A DNA stretch of 64,000 nucleotides from Cornus controversa. Its lineage: Eukaryota > Streptophyta > Magnoliopsida > Cornales > Cornaceae. The stretch covers positions 57,016,033 through 57,080,032 of the forward strand of contig CM048845.1 in assembly GCA_026545225.1 (NCBI GenBank), written 5' to 3'. The translations under genes and the position numbers were made by a program. Positions 25,837 through 38,161 of this stretch are shown one piece after another. The notes under the pieces are model-generated. The model was given only the letters and a program-made list of their open reading frames with translations. It searched no databases and had not been told where the DNA came from. Position 1 is the first letter of the stretch. Each line of letters begins with the position of its first letter.

Positions 25837-27153
25837 TTCAAATGGTTTCGCAGTGAAGGGAAAGCTGTTCTATGCAGAGAGAGCGAAGTGGTGGACTGAA
25901 GTAGTAACGAGAATCTGATACGGAGACGGCAAGTTGACGGACGTTATTTCGCCGTCACTTGATGGCTTTTGACAATGTTATTTCGCCGTCTACTCACTGT
26001 TGGATAGGGACTTCTTTCCAACAGCGGCCTAAATTCAAATGGCGGAATCAGAATTTTAAAGAAGTGTAATCGAATTAAACTCAACTATTTATTACCATTT
26101 CGGTTCTACGTTAATTAAGACTGAACCCAACCATTTTAAAGAATTATATTAGAATTAAACTCAACTATTTATTACCATTTCGGTTCTACGTCCATTAAGA
26201 CCGAACCCAACTATTATACAACAATTTCTTAAAATTAGAATTGGAAACCATAAAACCGAAACTGTCAAAAAAAATATATAATATATAAATAATTCTAATA
26301 GTTTTATATTCAATTACAAATTTGATGTTAGATATTAGTATTACTCATTCTTATGATCTGTTTTGAATGGTTACATTTCGGTATGTTGAGTTTATGTGAA
26401 GTTGATTTGGCTTATTGATGGCCTATGTATAAAATCTATTGGAGGGTGTAAAACTATCATGAATACAATGAATCCCTTCAGAACTAGGCAGTGTTATGCT
26501 CCAATGGTCGAATATTATCACATGTTCAATTTTCTTTTAAGTGCATTTATCATTTTAGCTTGATATTTAGAGGCGGCACTGATAATTGCAGTCTTATTTG
26601 CATGTCTTTTGCTTTTAAGGAGCTGTTTGTTTAGCTGAAAAATCGGATTAGTTGAAGGGCGGGATAATGCAGACTTCTTTGGTATTTTGGTGGTTTGTAC
26701 ATATTTTCATTTGATTCTAAAGGACTAAGCAATTTTATGAGTTTCACATATCCCTTCGATGAGTTAGTAGGTTGAAGGGTTTGGGTTTCAAATAATCAGG
26801 TTTAAGCCTTGCTAGTTCACTTTATTTTTTTGATTTAACTAACGGTGCATTGACTGTGGGGCCAAGCGTTGTAGCCTTGGTTTGTAGCATCGGGGGTGGG
26901 TCCAACGGGTCTATCCGAGTGAGTTCTGAAAAAGAAACTAAGAATACATTTGATCTATAACATAAGGCTCAAAAAACACATGCCTAAATTGCATGTATAC
27001 GTCATATAACAACTTGAATTAATTTCCACCTTTAGTACAACTATAAAATTAATGCACTTGAAATTACAATTAAAGGCCATAATTATTCACAATTTAAACT
27101 AATTCCTTTCTTTAGGTTCCAATTTAAACTAACTTGTTAAATATTTTAAGAGC
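25837..27153. other. Upstream flank of the SIS3-like gene, no gene; 80-bp tandem duplication
   Basis: No gene was recognised. Two adjacent 80-bp units lie at 26053-26132 and 26133-26212, sharing GAATTAAACTCAACTATTTA and CATTTCGGTTCTACGT. The rest (26220-27150) shows scattered AT-rich sequence with no supported feature. Confidence 0.6.
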
Positions 27154-27158
27154 ATAAA

Positions 27159-29020
27159 TGTTAGGATCACACAGACATTATTGACAAATAAAACAGATAA
27201 AAAATACATACAAAAACACGAGATTTTCTACGGGCGAATAACAATTTTTTTACTTCAATACTTTAGTTGCACATTATTTCTCTCTTTACTCACCTTTCTA
27301 TCTCTACAATTATGTCTCTTTTCCCTCTACAACTTCTCTTCTTAAGCTCACCTCTATTTATAGAGTCTTCAAATTCAATTCATTGTTGGACAAAGATTAC
27401 AATTATTTAAGCCCAATACCAAGCCTAACAAGAAATTACCAAATAAATTATAACTCTAAAATAGAAACCTAATTACAATAGATATTTGAGATACAATTCC
27501 TAACAATCTCCACCTTAGCTCAAATTTGATCTTCATGTGCTCCTCCATAGCTCCACAGTGACTAAAAAATTTCTCGACCTTGAACAAAACACCTTCTTTC
27601 TTCTTGTCATTCTTCACTATTCCATCACATTCACTTATTGCGAGCATACTCCAAGTTCAAATAGTCGAACTTGGAATCTACTCTCATATCATCAAATTAA
27701 ATTCTTCTTGCTTCTAGAATAAAGGTTAGTGTTCTTGCAATCGCCAAGACTTCTTCCTTTTCTTGCTGCTCTTGATTTGACACTCTAGTAGATCTCAAAA
27801 TAGGCTTCCATTCTGTCTTTGCAATTGTTTGACCTAGCATACTGTTTTTCAACAAAACATAGAGGTTATTGACCTTCCTTTCCAAAAGCATAATATGTGA
27901 TCCCTTTTTAATATTCATTAATCTATTCTTCACTTCACACCAACAATCCTTGGAATCTAATGCTCTCACAGAAATCACATTCCTTCTGATACTTAGAATA
28001 TAACCTACATTTGTTAGAATTTTTACCATATGAAAGGAATAAGCAGAACCAAGTATCTACTCCTTAGCCACTCCCTTGTTATCAATAATTGATAACACTA
28101 TCACTCTCTTCTTTCGTTTAATTTTTCATTTGAGAACAAAATACTCTTAACTTGCTCTACCGAGATGGTATCTCTTTCATAGAGCAAAGTATTGAATAAA
28201 TGCTTATGAGTAGAGCGTACTGATGTCAACAAAATAATTATTTTATACACATCACTCAATTTGACATCAACATTAGATAAATCACAAATAATTTTATTGA
28301 ACTTACCAAGATGTTCTTACAAGTTTACCTCTTTTTTCTCCAGAAAAAATACAACTCTTGATTCAAGACTAACCGATTGGTGAGATTATTTCTCATATAT
28401 AGATTCCCCAATTTCTTCCATATATCCGATACTAAAACTTCTTCTATTACATCATACACAATATCATCCACCAACGTCAATCGAATAACATTCATTGCCT
28501 TCGAGTTGATCTTCTCCCACTGTACATCTTTCATCCTTTTCAATTTCAAACCCAAAGCCTCTCCAAGACCATGTTGAATCAATAAATCCTACATTCAAAC
28601 TTGCCAAAGATTGAAGTTCCTTCTTCCATCAAACTTTGCAATCGCGTACTTTCCATCTGTAATAGTTGCCGTCATAACTCTGATACCAATTGTTAGGATC
28701 GCACACACACTATTGACAAATAAAATAAATAAAAAACACACACAAAACATGAGATTTTTCACTAGCGAAGAACAACTTTCTTTAATTTAATACTTTGGTT
28801 ACACACTCTTTCTCTCTCTACAATTATCTCTCTTTTTTCTCTACAACTTCTCTTCTCAAGCTCACCTCTATTTATAGAGTCTTCAAACCAAATTCCTTGT
28901 TGGACAAGGATTACAATTACTTAAAGCCCAAAACCAAGCCTAACAAGAAATTATCAAATAAATATTAACTCTAAAATAGAAACCTAATTACAATAGACAT
29001 TTGAGACACAATTCCTAACA
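27159..29020 (-). mobile_element. Ty1/copia LTR retrotransposon relic, non-autonomous, both LTRs present
   Basis: Two direct LTRs, 27159-27505 and 28691-29020, begin TGTTAGGATC and end ATTCCTAACA. The unit is bounded by the 5-bp duplication ATAAA (27154-27158 and 29021-29025). The primer-binding site TGGTATCAGAG (initiator tRNA-Met) is at 28678-28688 on the minus strand, and the purine tract AAGGTGGAGATTG adjoins the 27505 LTR, so the element is in minus orientation with 5' LTR 28691-29020. The 1.2-kb inside retains recognisable copia gag (28325-28582, with the word WKKLGNLYMRNNLTNRL) and a remnant near 27697-28029. It is broken and far too short to be autonomous. LTR identity is about 85-90% by eye, which suggests an insertion several million years old. 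Confidence 0.9.
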
Positions 29021-29095
29021 ATAAAAACACTTACATTAAACTGGTGTTAGGAATTTGTCTAAAAAAATTAAGTTCTTTATCAAATTAGTTGGAAC

Positions 29096-29386
29096 TAGGG
29101 GTGCATAAAGAATTGATGGAACCAAAACTATAAAGAACCGTAACTATACTGAATTGAACTCAACGTTTTCGGTTCCAAAATTAAGGAACCGTTGGGATTG
29201 ATTCCGATTTTGCTAGAAATCATAAAAAAAGGTGCACAAAGAATCAGAGAAACCAGAACCGTAAAGAATCGTAGCTGAACTGAATCAAACTCAACAATTC
29301 CCATTCCAAAATTAAATAACCGTTGGGATTAGTTCAAGTTCTGGTTCTGCCAGAAATCGTAAGGAACTGAATTGTGTGCACCCATA
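29096..29386. mobile_element. hAT-like MITE containing an internal 131-bp duplication
   Basis: The ends TAGGGGTGCATA and, inverted, TATGGGTGCACA resemble hAT terminal repeats. Inside, two tandem units of about 131 bp (from 29101 and from 29232) share GTGCA(T/C)AAAGAAT and CCGTTGGGATT words. There is no coding sequence. The 8-bp target duplication expected of hAT was not clear. Confidence 0.6.
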
Positions 29387-30227
29387 CTTTCCATTACAAA
29401 TGTGACACAATGACAATAACAGAATAACACACTTTTCACTTTGAAATTTAAAAATATATAAAAAAAGGTTTTAAGTTTCCTCTCTTATATTTTAAATTCA
29501 AAATGGACACTTGCCATTCTATCATTACGATACATCGATGGTGAAAGGAGTTTATTATCTATGGGTGAATAGGTTTTGGAAACTTGATAACGTTTATGTT
29601 AGGTCTATGTGCTTAAATCATACATAAGTGAATGCCACGTAGGTTTTCTTGTGATGACTTGTAACAATTAGGTGGGATTGCTTTCCGATCCATGCAATTC
29701 AGACGGGTTGAAAAGTCTCCAATAACTATGCCTCATTTTGTAGGATGGATAGAATAGAGAAGAGGATGGATACATGAGGTAGAGAAAGGAGACTATCCAT
29801 CCCTCTAGTTTGGTTGGATGGAAGAGAAAGAGAAGAAAATTGACAATATTATGACTTTATCATTGACACTTAAATATACTAGTAGAATAAACCTGATGCA
29901 CATGATGAGAAATGTTTGTAAAATTATTTATTTATTTATTTCTCGGATTATTCTCTTAAATCTCATTATTCTTTATGATATGATAAGATTTCATCTAAAG
30001 TTCTAAACTAGATGCTAGAATTATTTAATTGAGCTAATATATGTAGTGCTTTGGTTCTATTAAGTTACATAAGGATCAACTTTGCTGTTTAGGTATGCCT
30101 TCCCACGAATATGAGAGCGAGACATTCTTCCCCTTATAGTTTCTCTCTTGTTTGTTGGAGAAGAATTTTTATTTAAGTTTTCTCTTCTATATAAATGCTT
30201 CTTATCCTACTCTGTTGGTTATATTTG

Positions 30228-30301
<74 letters not shown>

Positions 30302-30399
30302 AACAAGGTTAATAATGTCATTTCCATTTTATTTAACAAATATTATATTTTCTCTCCTCTTCTAGTCAATTTTGAATAAATTGGTGGGCTGGAGGGACT
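29387..30399. other. Gene-free flank with a compound microsatellite
   Basis: No gene was recognised. It holds (CA)n at 30231-30269 running into (TA)n to 30298, and a purine-rich stretch near 29740-29840 whose inverse, pyrimidine-rich counterpart may be at about 31165-31215, on the far side of the LTR-like block. This suggests an older foldback repeat split by that block. Confidence 0.5.
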
Positions 30400-31162
30400 G
30401 TAGACACTAAAATTTATGATAATCTAATCACCATCTGCTCAGTCAAGATATCTTGATCAAGTTTAAGTTTAGGAATGCGGGTCCCATAAATGGACATATG
30501 TCAAAATTTTGGAGGTTCAAACATTTAAAAAAGGTGTGGTAATTCAATTTTAAATATAAAATTATTTCCATATAAAAGGAGACAAATTTACCTTATTTAT
30601 GAAAAGGGGCAATTATTGGGGAGTTTCTAAATTAAACACACCACTCTTTGGCCTATAAATACAAAACCACCCTACACATTCAAGATACACACAAGAGAGA
30701 CTAACAGGTCGGTGAAATCTCTGCCGGCTCTTCGACTCATCCAATACTTTAAGTTTCTGAAGAAAAGAATAAAAAACATTCCACACAAGTGTCATTCTTC
30801 TTTGAAGACCTTTAGCACTTGAAGTTTCTGAAAAGGAAGAGTAGCAAGCACGCTGCACACGTGTCATTCTTATTTGAAAATCTTCAACTCACCATTCGAA
30901 ATCAACTTTGGTCAGCACTTTATAGAAAATCAAGGAGCCTTATTTAGCTTCGAAGATTTGAAGAAAGCTTATCACAACCAGTTCAAGATCAAGCTTGCAA
31001 AGCCCTTGCATCAGACAACTCAAGGAGATTAAATCAAAAGAAAATTCTTGATTGTACAAGAATCAACCATAGAGAATTATGCTATTTTTTAAAATTAATA
31101 AAATTGATTATTTGTTCAACATTTTCGTTCCTATATTTTTGGACACCAAATTTTTGTGTACT
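30400..31162 (+). mobile_element. Probable solo LTR, Ty3/gypsy (Tat-like start)
   Basis: It starts TGTAGACACTAAAATTT, the kind of start seen in Tat-lineage LTRs and resembling the start of the Tat 3' LTR at 61225. It ends near AAATTTTTGTGTACTA, a loose inverse of the start. A clear promoter box CCTATAAATAC lies near 30652. There is no partner LTR or internal region. I could not find an exact 5-bp target duplication, so the limits are approximate. Confidence 0.5.
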
Positions 31163-31688
31163 AGGATGCCTCATCCCTCCTTCTATCATTCCCTTCTTTC
31201 TCATGTTAATACCAAACAATGAAAACTTGTCACATCCCTCTTCAATTCAAGCTTGAGTTTAACGTCGAGTTGATTTCGAATAAAAAAAATGTTAATCTCG
31301 AATTAACTTCTACTTGGTTTACTTTTTAATTATATAAATAAATATAGCGATAGAGCTAGGAATTCAATTGATGGGGTCACATTGAAGAATAATAAGCTAA
31401 AAAATTTTGAAGACAATTTTTTTTAACAAAATAATAAATGTATATTTTAAAGGGAAAAAATTATACAACATAAAATTGATTCAAATGTGTTAAGAATATT
31501 TTAATAAAAATAAATAAATAAATTTAATTATATATTAAGTTTATATTTAATGGGGAAAGCTAACCTCCCCACCTTCAAGGGGAGGTTAAGACTTGTCCCT
31601 ATCTTTTTTGGGACAAATACACCCTTAATAGATTAGTTATAACCATCTTATAATAAAGGTCATTTTAGTCAACGTGGGTCTGTTTCCC
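31163..31688. other. Gene-free AT-rich stretch
   Basis: No gene was seen. The left part is pyrimidine-rich repeat sequence. The short inverted phrase CTAACCTCCCC...GGGGAGGTTA at about 31562-31588 forms a perfect hairpin and may be the end of a small element. Confidence 0.35.
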
Positions 31689-33366
31689 GTCACCACTTCA
31701 CAAACACCACACAATCGGCAAAACACCATCACTATAACCATCGGCGGTGCCACCACCACCATTGTAACTGTCACCATAATCGCCGTCAGTACCACCACCA
31801 CCACTATTCACACCCCATAACCGCCATCCTCGCCCCCCATCCCCAACATTATTAACACCCTATAACAACTGATAAGTGTTCAATTCTATGCATTTGAACC
31901 CTCTTTATTGCATACGTTAGTTCCGTTTTTGCGTTTACCGAGATATGTTTACGGTATTTTTGTATTTTTGATGTTTTGCAGGTATTGGAGTAAATGGAGC
32001 AAAGTTTGAAGCTTTCTGCAGTCAAGAGAAGAAATCAGAAAATGCAGCCAAAGGCATCTCGATCAATCGAGATGTTGATCTCGATTAATCGAAATCTCGA
32101 TTGATTGAGATCTCATTTCGATTGATCGAAATCTCGATCAATCGAGATTCTGCAGAACCCACTTGGCCACTTGCTCACTTGCTCTCCCACTTGCAACAAA
32201 ATCCCCCTTTTTGCACGACTTAGGGGGATTGTCTGACTTGAACAAGACTCTTGGGGGCCTTCTTGATACAAGAGATATATATATATATAATGATATATAT
32301 ATATATGGTGGGCCCCAAGGTTGAAAAGAAAGCCAAAAAGCACACAAAAGGGCCATATCTCTCATATCTCACATATCTCTCAACACAGATCAGTATACTT
32401 GAAGAGAGACCTTCGGGAGAGGAAGAGGAGAAGCTGAACCAGACCAAGAAGCTTCACTTTCTTCATCAATGGAAGGGTGCAAGGCAACCATGAGCAACTA
32501 ACTCTTCTACTAGGGTGTTGGTTTCAACCCCTAGCCATGTAAACTTGTTCATCTTTGTAGCTCTTGGGATTTGTAATTAAATGTTGATTATTTAGCCTAG
32601 TGATTATGTACACAAATACATCTCTTATATATATTCATTTAATATGAAATTTATTCTTGTCTTAGAGTAGATTTTGTCACTTGAATGCACAACATTTGCA
32701 TATTCCACAAAAAGTGCAAATGATGGCTAGATAATGGTGTTTAAATGAATGTGTGATGTTAGTTTGTATAGACCATGCCAAGACAAGGTAGTTTGGATGC
32801 ATGTAGTATTCACTTAGAGAGTAGAGTAATTAGGTAGTTAGTTAGGTTGAAGAGCTATGCTTGTTGAAGATGGATTATGATAGGTTAGCACACACATTGA
32901 TCTTTTGATATGTCATTGAGGTCACAAGCCTAATGACATTGTTAGGCATTTAATTAATGAATCCCATGCTTGCTACACTTATGAACATGTGAATGGCTAG
33001 TGGTGGAAACCAACCCTAGTTCTCTCTCCCAACTTTAAACTCTTTACTTTTCTTGTCATTTCATTCATACAATAGTTTAAAAACACAAATTCAAAAATCT
33101 GTTTTTCGAATTAAAGTAGAATTAATCTTCCTTTAAGACAATTGCGACTAGTCCTCGTGGGATCGATACCCTCTATATAGAACCTTATCTACAAAGATTC
33201 GTGCTCTTGCGAGTGGTTAAATTATATTTTGATAAAAAGGGCAAAATTAAGCTTACAATATAATTTAGTTCCGACCACATCAACAACCATCCCCGCCCCC
33301 ATTACCACTACCACCACCTCTACTATGTGCATTTCCACGAAAGAACAACCACCGAAACTACCACCA
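31689..33366. repeat. CCA-rich low-complexity sequence interrupted by a solo LTR
   Basis: ACCACCACC and related words run from about 31690 to 31869 and resume at 33283-33366. The two halves meet exactly at the ACAAC target duplication of the solo LTR that splits them. No convincing reading frame was seen, and the origin of the CCA-rich stretch is unknown. Confidence 0.75.
31870..33282. mobile_element. Solo LTR, 1413 bp, TGATAAG family
   Basis: The block begins TGATAAGTGTTC, ends CGACCACATCA and is bounded by the exact 5-bp duplication ACAAC (31865-31869 and 33283-33287). It has no internal region or partner LTR, so it is what recombination between two LTRs leaves. It contains a dense array of ATCGATT(A/G)ATCGA-type words (32055-32150) and the phrases CCTAGCCATGTAAAC and GTGGGATCGATACCCTC (33158-33173 region). 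It shares these landmarks with the block at 35042-37579. Superfamily is probably Ty3/gypsy, by the sort of LTR seen, but not proven. Confidence 0.8.
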
Positions 33367-35251
33367 TGTAATACCCCGTTATATTTAAATATATTTTTAA
33401 AATAATTTTGTAGAAATTTTCAAAAAAATATAAAATTCTATTTTTGAGAATACAATTGATCGTAATATGCACTATGATTAATCGTAATCTGCAATATGAT
33501 CAATCGTAATATGATCTGGTCAATTGTAATTGTGATGAGATTTATGTTATGCAATTCTGTTTTAAGTAGGTTTCCTATTTTGTTTTGGGTTTATATAAAA
33601 CCCTATTGTATAGGACATATATGCACGTTTAGATAGAGAGAAAGAGAGAGAAAAAGAGAGAGAAGGAGCAGAAACCATAATCTTTGGTCTTGTACATATA
33701 GATTTGTTAAGGATGAATTGAGACAAACACGTGACAAGATATGTGACGTTGCTCTGCGAATCGTAATACAAGTTTCTTTCTTTGGACCCATAAGCGTATC
33801 ACCTCTAATGCGTATTAAGTGTATATTGTAGGTTCAATTAGGTGAGTACTTTGTATATGTGTTGATAGGCCATTTTCTCTCTCTCTCTATATATATATAT
33901 ATGTCTGTGTGTGTATATAATCTGATTTGTGTTTGTATATGCTGCCATACTTCATATATGTTGATGTAATTATTTTATTATATGTTATGATATGAAATTT
34001 ATGTGCAATGTTTTCACATGTTACTTGAGTTAAATGTATACTCGATTGTTTTCTAAATTTTGTGAACTAGCATGATAAGATTAAAAATTGTATAGTACAT
34101 TGAATGTTTAAATTTTCAAAGTATGGTGATGTTTGGTACAACTTTTGGTTTGAAATATTTGTGAATATGCATAAGGCATGGGTTGCCTCTCATCAAGTGA
34201 TAAATGTGAGAATTATTTAAATAAATTGTTAAATATGTTTATTATGATTTTTTTCCATATTGTATTTATGGTATATGTAATGGAACCATTTTGGGCTGAC
34301 GATTAACGTAGTCTCACTAGTACTAATTAGCATGGTTGATTTGCTACGACATGGTTGAGTTGTCAAGTACGTGATTATTCGCGGGCATGGTCGATTTGCC
34401 TACTTTTATTTACAGGCATGATTGAGTTGCTTATTTATATTCTTATATATTTACAGGCATAGTTGAATTGTCTATTTATATTCTTATATATTTATAGGCA
34501 TGGTTGAATTACCTATACTTTTATAATTTTTTATTGATCACATATGTATATTTAATATGTGTGGATTATATTGTGAATTCCTTGTTGTATTTATAGAGAT
34601 GATGGGTTTATTAGTACTCTGTTGGGCTGTAGTAAAGAGGACTTGCTCATGGGATTAACCTACTTGTTGTTGACAACTTTTAGGTTATAGACAGTTCTAG
34701 CCACAAAGTTGAGTTCATGGTTCTTCTTAGATTCACGTGTCTCCATTCTATTCCAGTCACTTCATAGTATGGACTTGATTCTATTATATTTTATTTTTCT
34801 AGATTATTAAACTATGATTTATTTTCAGTTATGAATTTAGGGGTCCTTGAGTTATGGGATTCCTGAGTTGTATTTAACTAAGGTTTTGGTATTTATTCTA
34901 ATTTACTTATGAAATTATGATTTATTATTTATTAGTTTTCCGTTATGCTTTTAAATTATTTCTTCATTGCATCTTGTATTTTGTGCTTGATTATTATCGG
35001 TTGATGACGCCCCATGTTTTCGTGTGTGAGCCTGACCAACTTGATAAGCGCTGAATGTTGCACATTCAAGCCCTTTTAAATACATATGTTAATTCCTTAA
35101 CTGCGTTTAATTTATAGTTTTTATGTTATTTTCTTGTTCTTGATATTTTCAAGACATTACCTGTAAAATCAGTCAAATCAAGTGATTTCGTCTTCAATAA
35201 TGTCTCTTCAGGAAATTTCAATGGTCTAATGGTGCATTGTGTGTATTTATA

Positions 35252-35286
<35 letters not shown>

Positions 35287-36858
35287 TAGTATTATTTTAT
35301 TTTTATTTTATTTTATTTCTTTAAGTTATTTTTTTTTATTTTTTATATAGATGTATATATTTTAGTATTTATATAGATTTAATATTAGATTTTAGTTATT
35401 TATATTTATAATTTTGTATAGATATAGTTTTGTATAGACATAGTATTTTATGTATATTAATATAGTTATAATTTTAGTATGTTTATATATTTTATACACT
35501 AACTAACTATTCATAACTAATCAGCCCAAAATTCTAAACTATCCAACCCAAAGCCCACTTCCATCTTAATAGCCCATGCACTAACTAGCCCAGCCCAAAG
35601 CCAACTTTCATCAAATCAGCCCAAAACATCATTAATTATTTAGTCCAACCCAACTCATCAACCCAAATACCTAATCAAATAATTCATCCAACACATGCAA
35701 TTAACCTTCATTCCCAACCACTTTGCCTCACCAAAACCCACGTCCAGCCTATATATATATATATATCATTTGTGTTAATATTATTTTGTATATATTGTAA
35801 TATTTTTCTTTGTTATTATTAAATATATTTTTTTATATCTATAGTTTTTCTTTAAGATTCATTATATATTTATTTATGTTGTTATATTTTCATATTTATT
35901 TAGTATATTATTATATATAGTTAGTTATATATATTTTATATTTCTTGCACATACTATCAGTCAACTTGTCCAAATCCATTACTACATGCACCAACTACCA
36001 TTTCTAAATCTATATAAATTCCTCCAGCAAACTTTTTCAACCAAACCCACAAACACACCACTTGGCAGCTCACTTAATCTTGCCTTACCCCACTTCCACC
36101 AACTGCCGGCACTATATATATATATATATATGTTATATTATAATATTATACTTTATATATATGTATCATTATATTATATTTTATTATTTGTGTTATATTA
36201 TCTTATAGTATAGTGTATATTATTTATATTATATTATATTACATATAGCTATATATATATATATATTTATATCTATGTCAGGTGGAGACAAAGAAAGATA
36301 AAGTTGGAGAAAGAAAAGATATAGGGAGAAGAGAGAGCCGGCTGAAAAGGTGGAGACCAAGAAAAGAAAAGAAGAAAAGCAAAAGAATAGAGAGAAGAAA
36401 AAGAGTGTCGGCCGCTGGAGTCAAATGAAAAAGAAGAAAAAGGATAGCTGGTGGAGCAAATATTCATTGGCGCCAGAGGAGGGACAGAAGGAATGTCAAA
36501 GAAAGAAGAGAAGAAATTGGCTACCATTAATACATATCTAAATGAAAAATATCTTTAACATTATATATATATAGGCAGTAGGAGATAGAGGAGATAACAG
36601 CAGGTCGGGAGAGACAGAATAGAGAAAGAAAGGGAGACGGAAGAAACAGAGAAAAAAAAGCTACTGGAAATATTTTTTGGATAGAAAGAAGAGTGAGAAA
36701 TATTGGGAAGTTTTGCAAAGCTTACAACAGACCATGAAGCTTGCCGTGGCTCTGTCTATGGAGCTGTTTCCTGCCACAATGATCAACTAAACTCTTCTCT
36801 AGGGCTTGAACAAAGCCCTAGCCATGTAAATATGTTTTATTTTTAATAAATTCGGATT

Positions 36859-36903
<45 letters not shown>

Positions 36904-38050
36904 TAGTACTTAGCCTTGTGTCTTGTTTTTAATACAAGTTTATAAATTCTATATGTTCATGTGTTTTAATTTATCATTCTTGTCTTAGAATTTTAGATTG
37001 TTGCACATGTTCTTCAAACACTTATACTTCCACAAGGAGTGTAAGTGATGGCTTTGTACTACTTTTCATTATAACATGCATAACTAGATTTGCATAGTAC
37101 ATGCTTAGAGACGGTAATTTTGCTACACTTAGGTAATTAGGTAAGTAGGTAGGTAGGAAAATCACATTTATCCCATATGGATTATAGTATTTTAAGGTGT
37201 ATGTATTCTCTTGGTGACGTCGTTGTAGGTGGTACTTGCCAAACGCGTCATTAGTACACATTTATATAAATTCCCATGTTTTTTATGAAATGGACATATT
37301 TATGAGGCTAGTGGTGAATTTTAAGCCCTAGTATTTTCTTATTTTCTCAAACTCCTTTATTTTATTGTCATTTACATATTTGCAAGTAGTTTAAATAAAT
37401 AACCAAAAATTTGTTTGTAAGTTGAACAAGAAACAATCTCTGATTTTAACTATTAAACTAATGTAGTCTCTGTGGGATCGACACCCTCTTCTAGAACCCT
37501 ATTCTTCAAGGATTCGTTCTATTGCGAGTGGTAAAATATAATTTGATTTTCAAACACACAAAAGGAATTTCACACACCACAACTTATGCATGAAAATTGG
37601 AGGATGTCACAGTTGGTATCAAAGCACTCCAGGTTCGAGTGTCTCAGGGATATTCTATTTTGATGTTTCGCATTGCGTATTTTGATAATTAGAGCCTAAG
37701 TTTAGGACTCATTGTATCTTATCGTTTAGTCCATTATTGGGGTATTGAAGTTGTTTGTTTTTTTTCCATCTATTTAGATTTTTCCTCGTAGGAGGAATAA
37801 TGCGAACCAAAATCAAAACTAGGGCAATGCTTAGGGAGGAAATGCTGAATTTCAACCTATCATTGCAACTATCATTGTTTAGGCCATTGCAGCAGGAGTT
37901 GCAACCACTCTTCAGAACTAGTAACCTCCCTAGCAAGCATCCATTATACCTGCAGTACAACCTAATATTTGGGAGAAAGTTAGGAATTCCTTCACAAAGG
38001 GCACTAACAAGAGTTTTTAAGGTTAAAGGATATGAAGGTAGCCTATTAGT
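33367..38050 (+). mobile_element. Chromovirus-type LTR and gag leader, split by a solo LTR
   Basis: An LTR starting TGTAATACCCCG at 33367 ends GGATGTCACA at 37611. It is followed at 37613 by the primer-binding site TTGGTATCAAAGC, then a leader and the start of a gag-like region (about 37770-38050). Without the inserted block the LTR is about 1.7 kb. It contains a run of GCATGGTTGA(A/G)TTG words (34330-34510). No other part of this element was recognised, as the sequence turns into a Tat-lineage integrase after about 38050. It is broken. Without a second LTR its age cannot be estimated. Confidence 0.75.
35042..37579. mobile_element. Solo LTR, 2538 bp, TGATAAG family, nested in the chromovirus LTR
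   Basis: It begins TGATAAGCGC, ends CACACACCA and is bounded by the exact 5-bp duplication CAACT (35037-35041 and 37580-37584). It shares with the solo LTR at 31870 the start, the CCCTAGCCATGTAAA phrase (36819 region), GTGGGATCGACACCCTC (37468 region) and the TTGCGAGTGG phrase near its end. Inside are AT-rich runs, purine-rich GAAAAGAAGAAAAG tracts (36290-36720) and a (TG)n run at 36876-36901. It has no coding region. Confidence 0.8.
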
Positions 38051-38161
38051 TGAGGAAGGATATTGAGTGTCATATTCGCATGGTAGAGTGCACTGAGGTT
38101 GAAGAGAGTAATGTAATCTCTATCTTTACTGTCAAAGAGGATCATTAGAGACGAACTATAA

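Noticed and set aside
30400-31162. A proven solo LTR with target duplication
   Set aside because: Start, promoter box and a loose inverse end are visible, but no exact flanking duplication was found, so it is listed only as probable.
36273-36718. Ser/Phe-rich and Lys-rich open frames
   Set aside because: They come from the GAAAAG-rich tract of the nested solo LTR and occur on both strands.
37770-38066. 103-residue open frame as a host gene
   Set aside because: It follows a chromovirus primer site and leader and is best read as a piece of retroelement gag.
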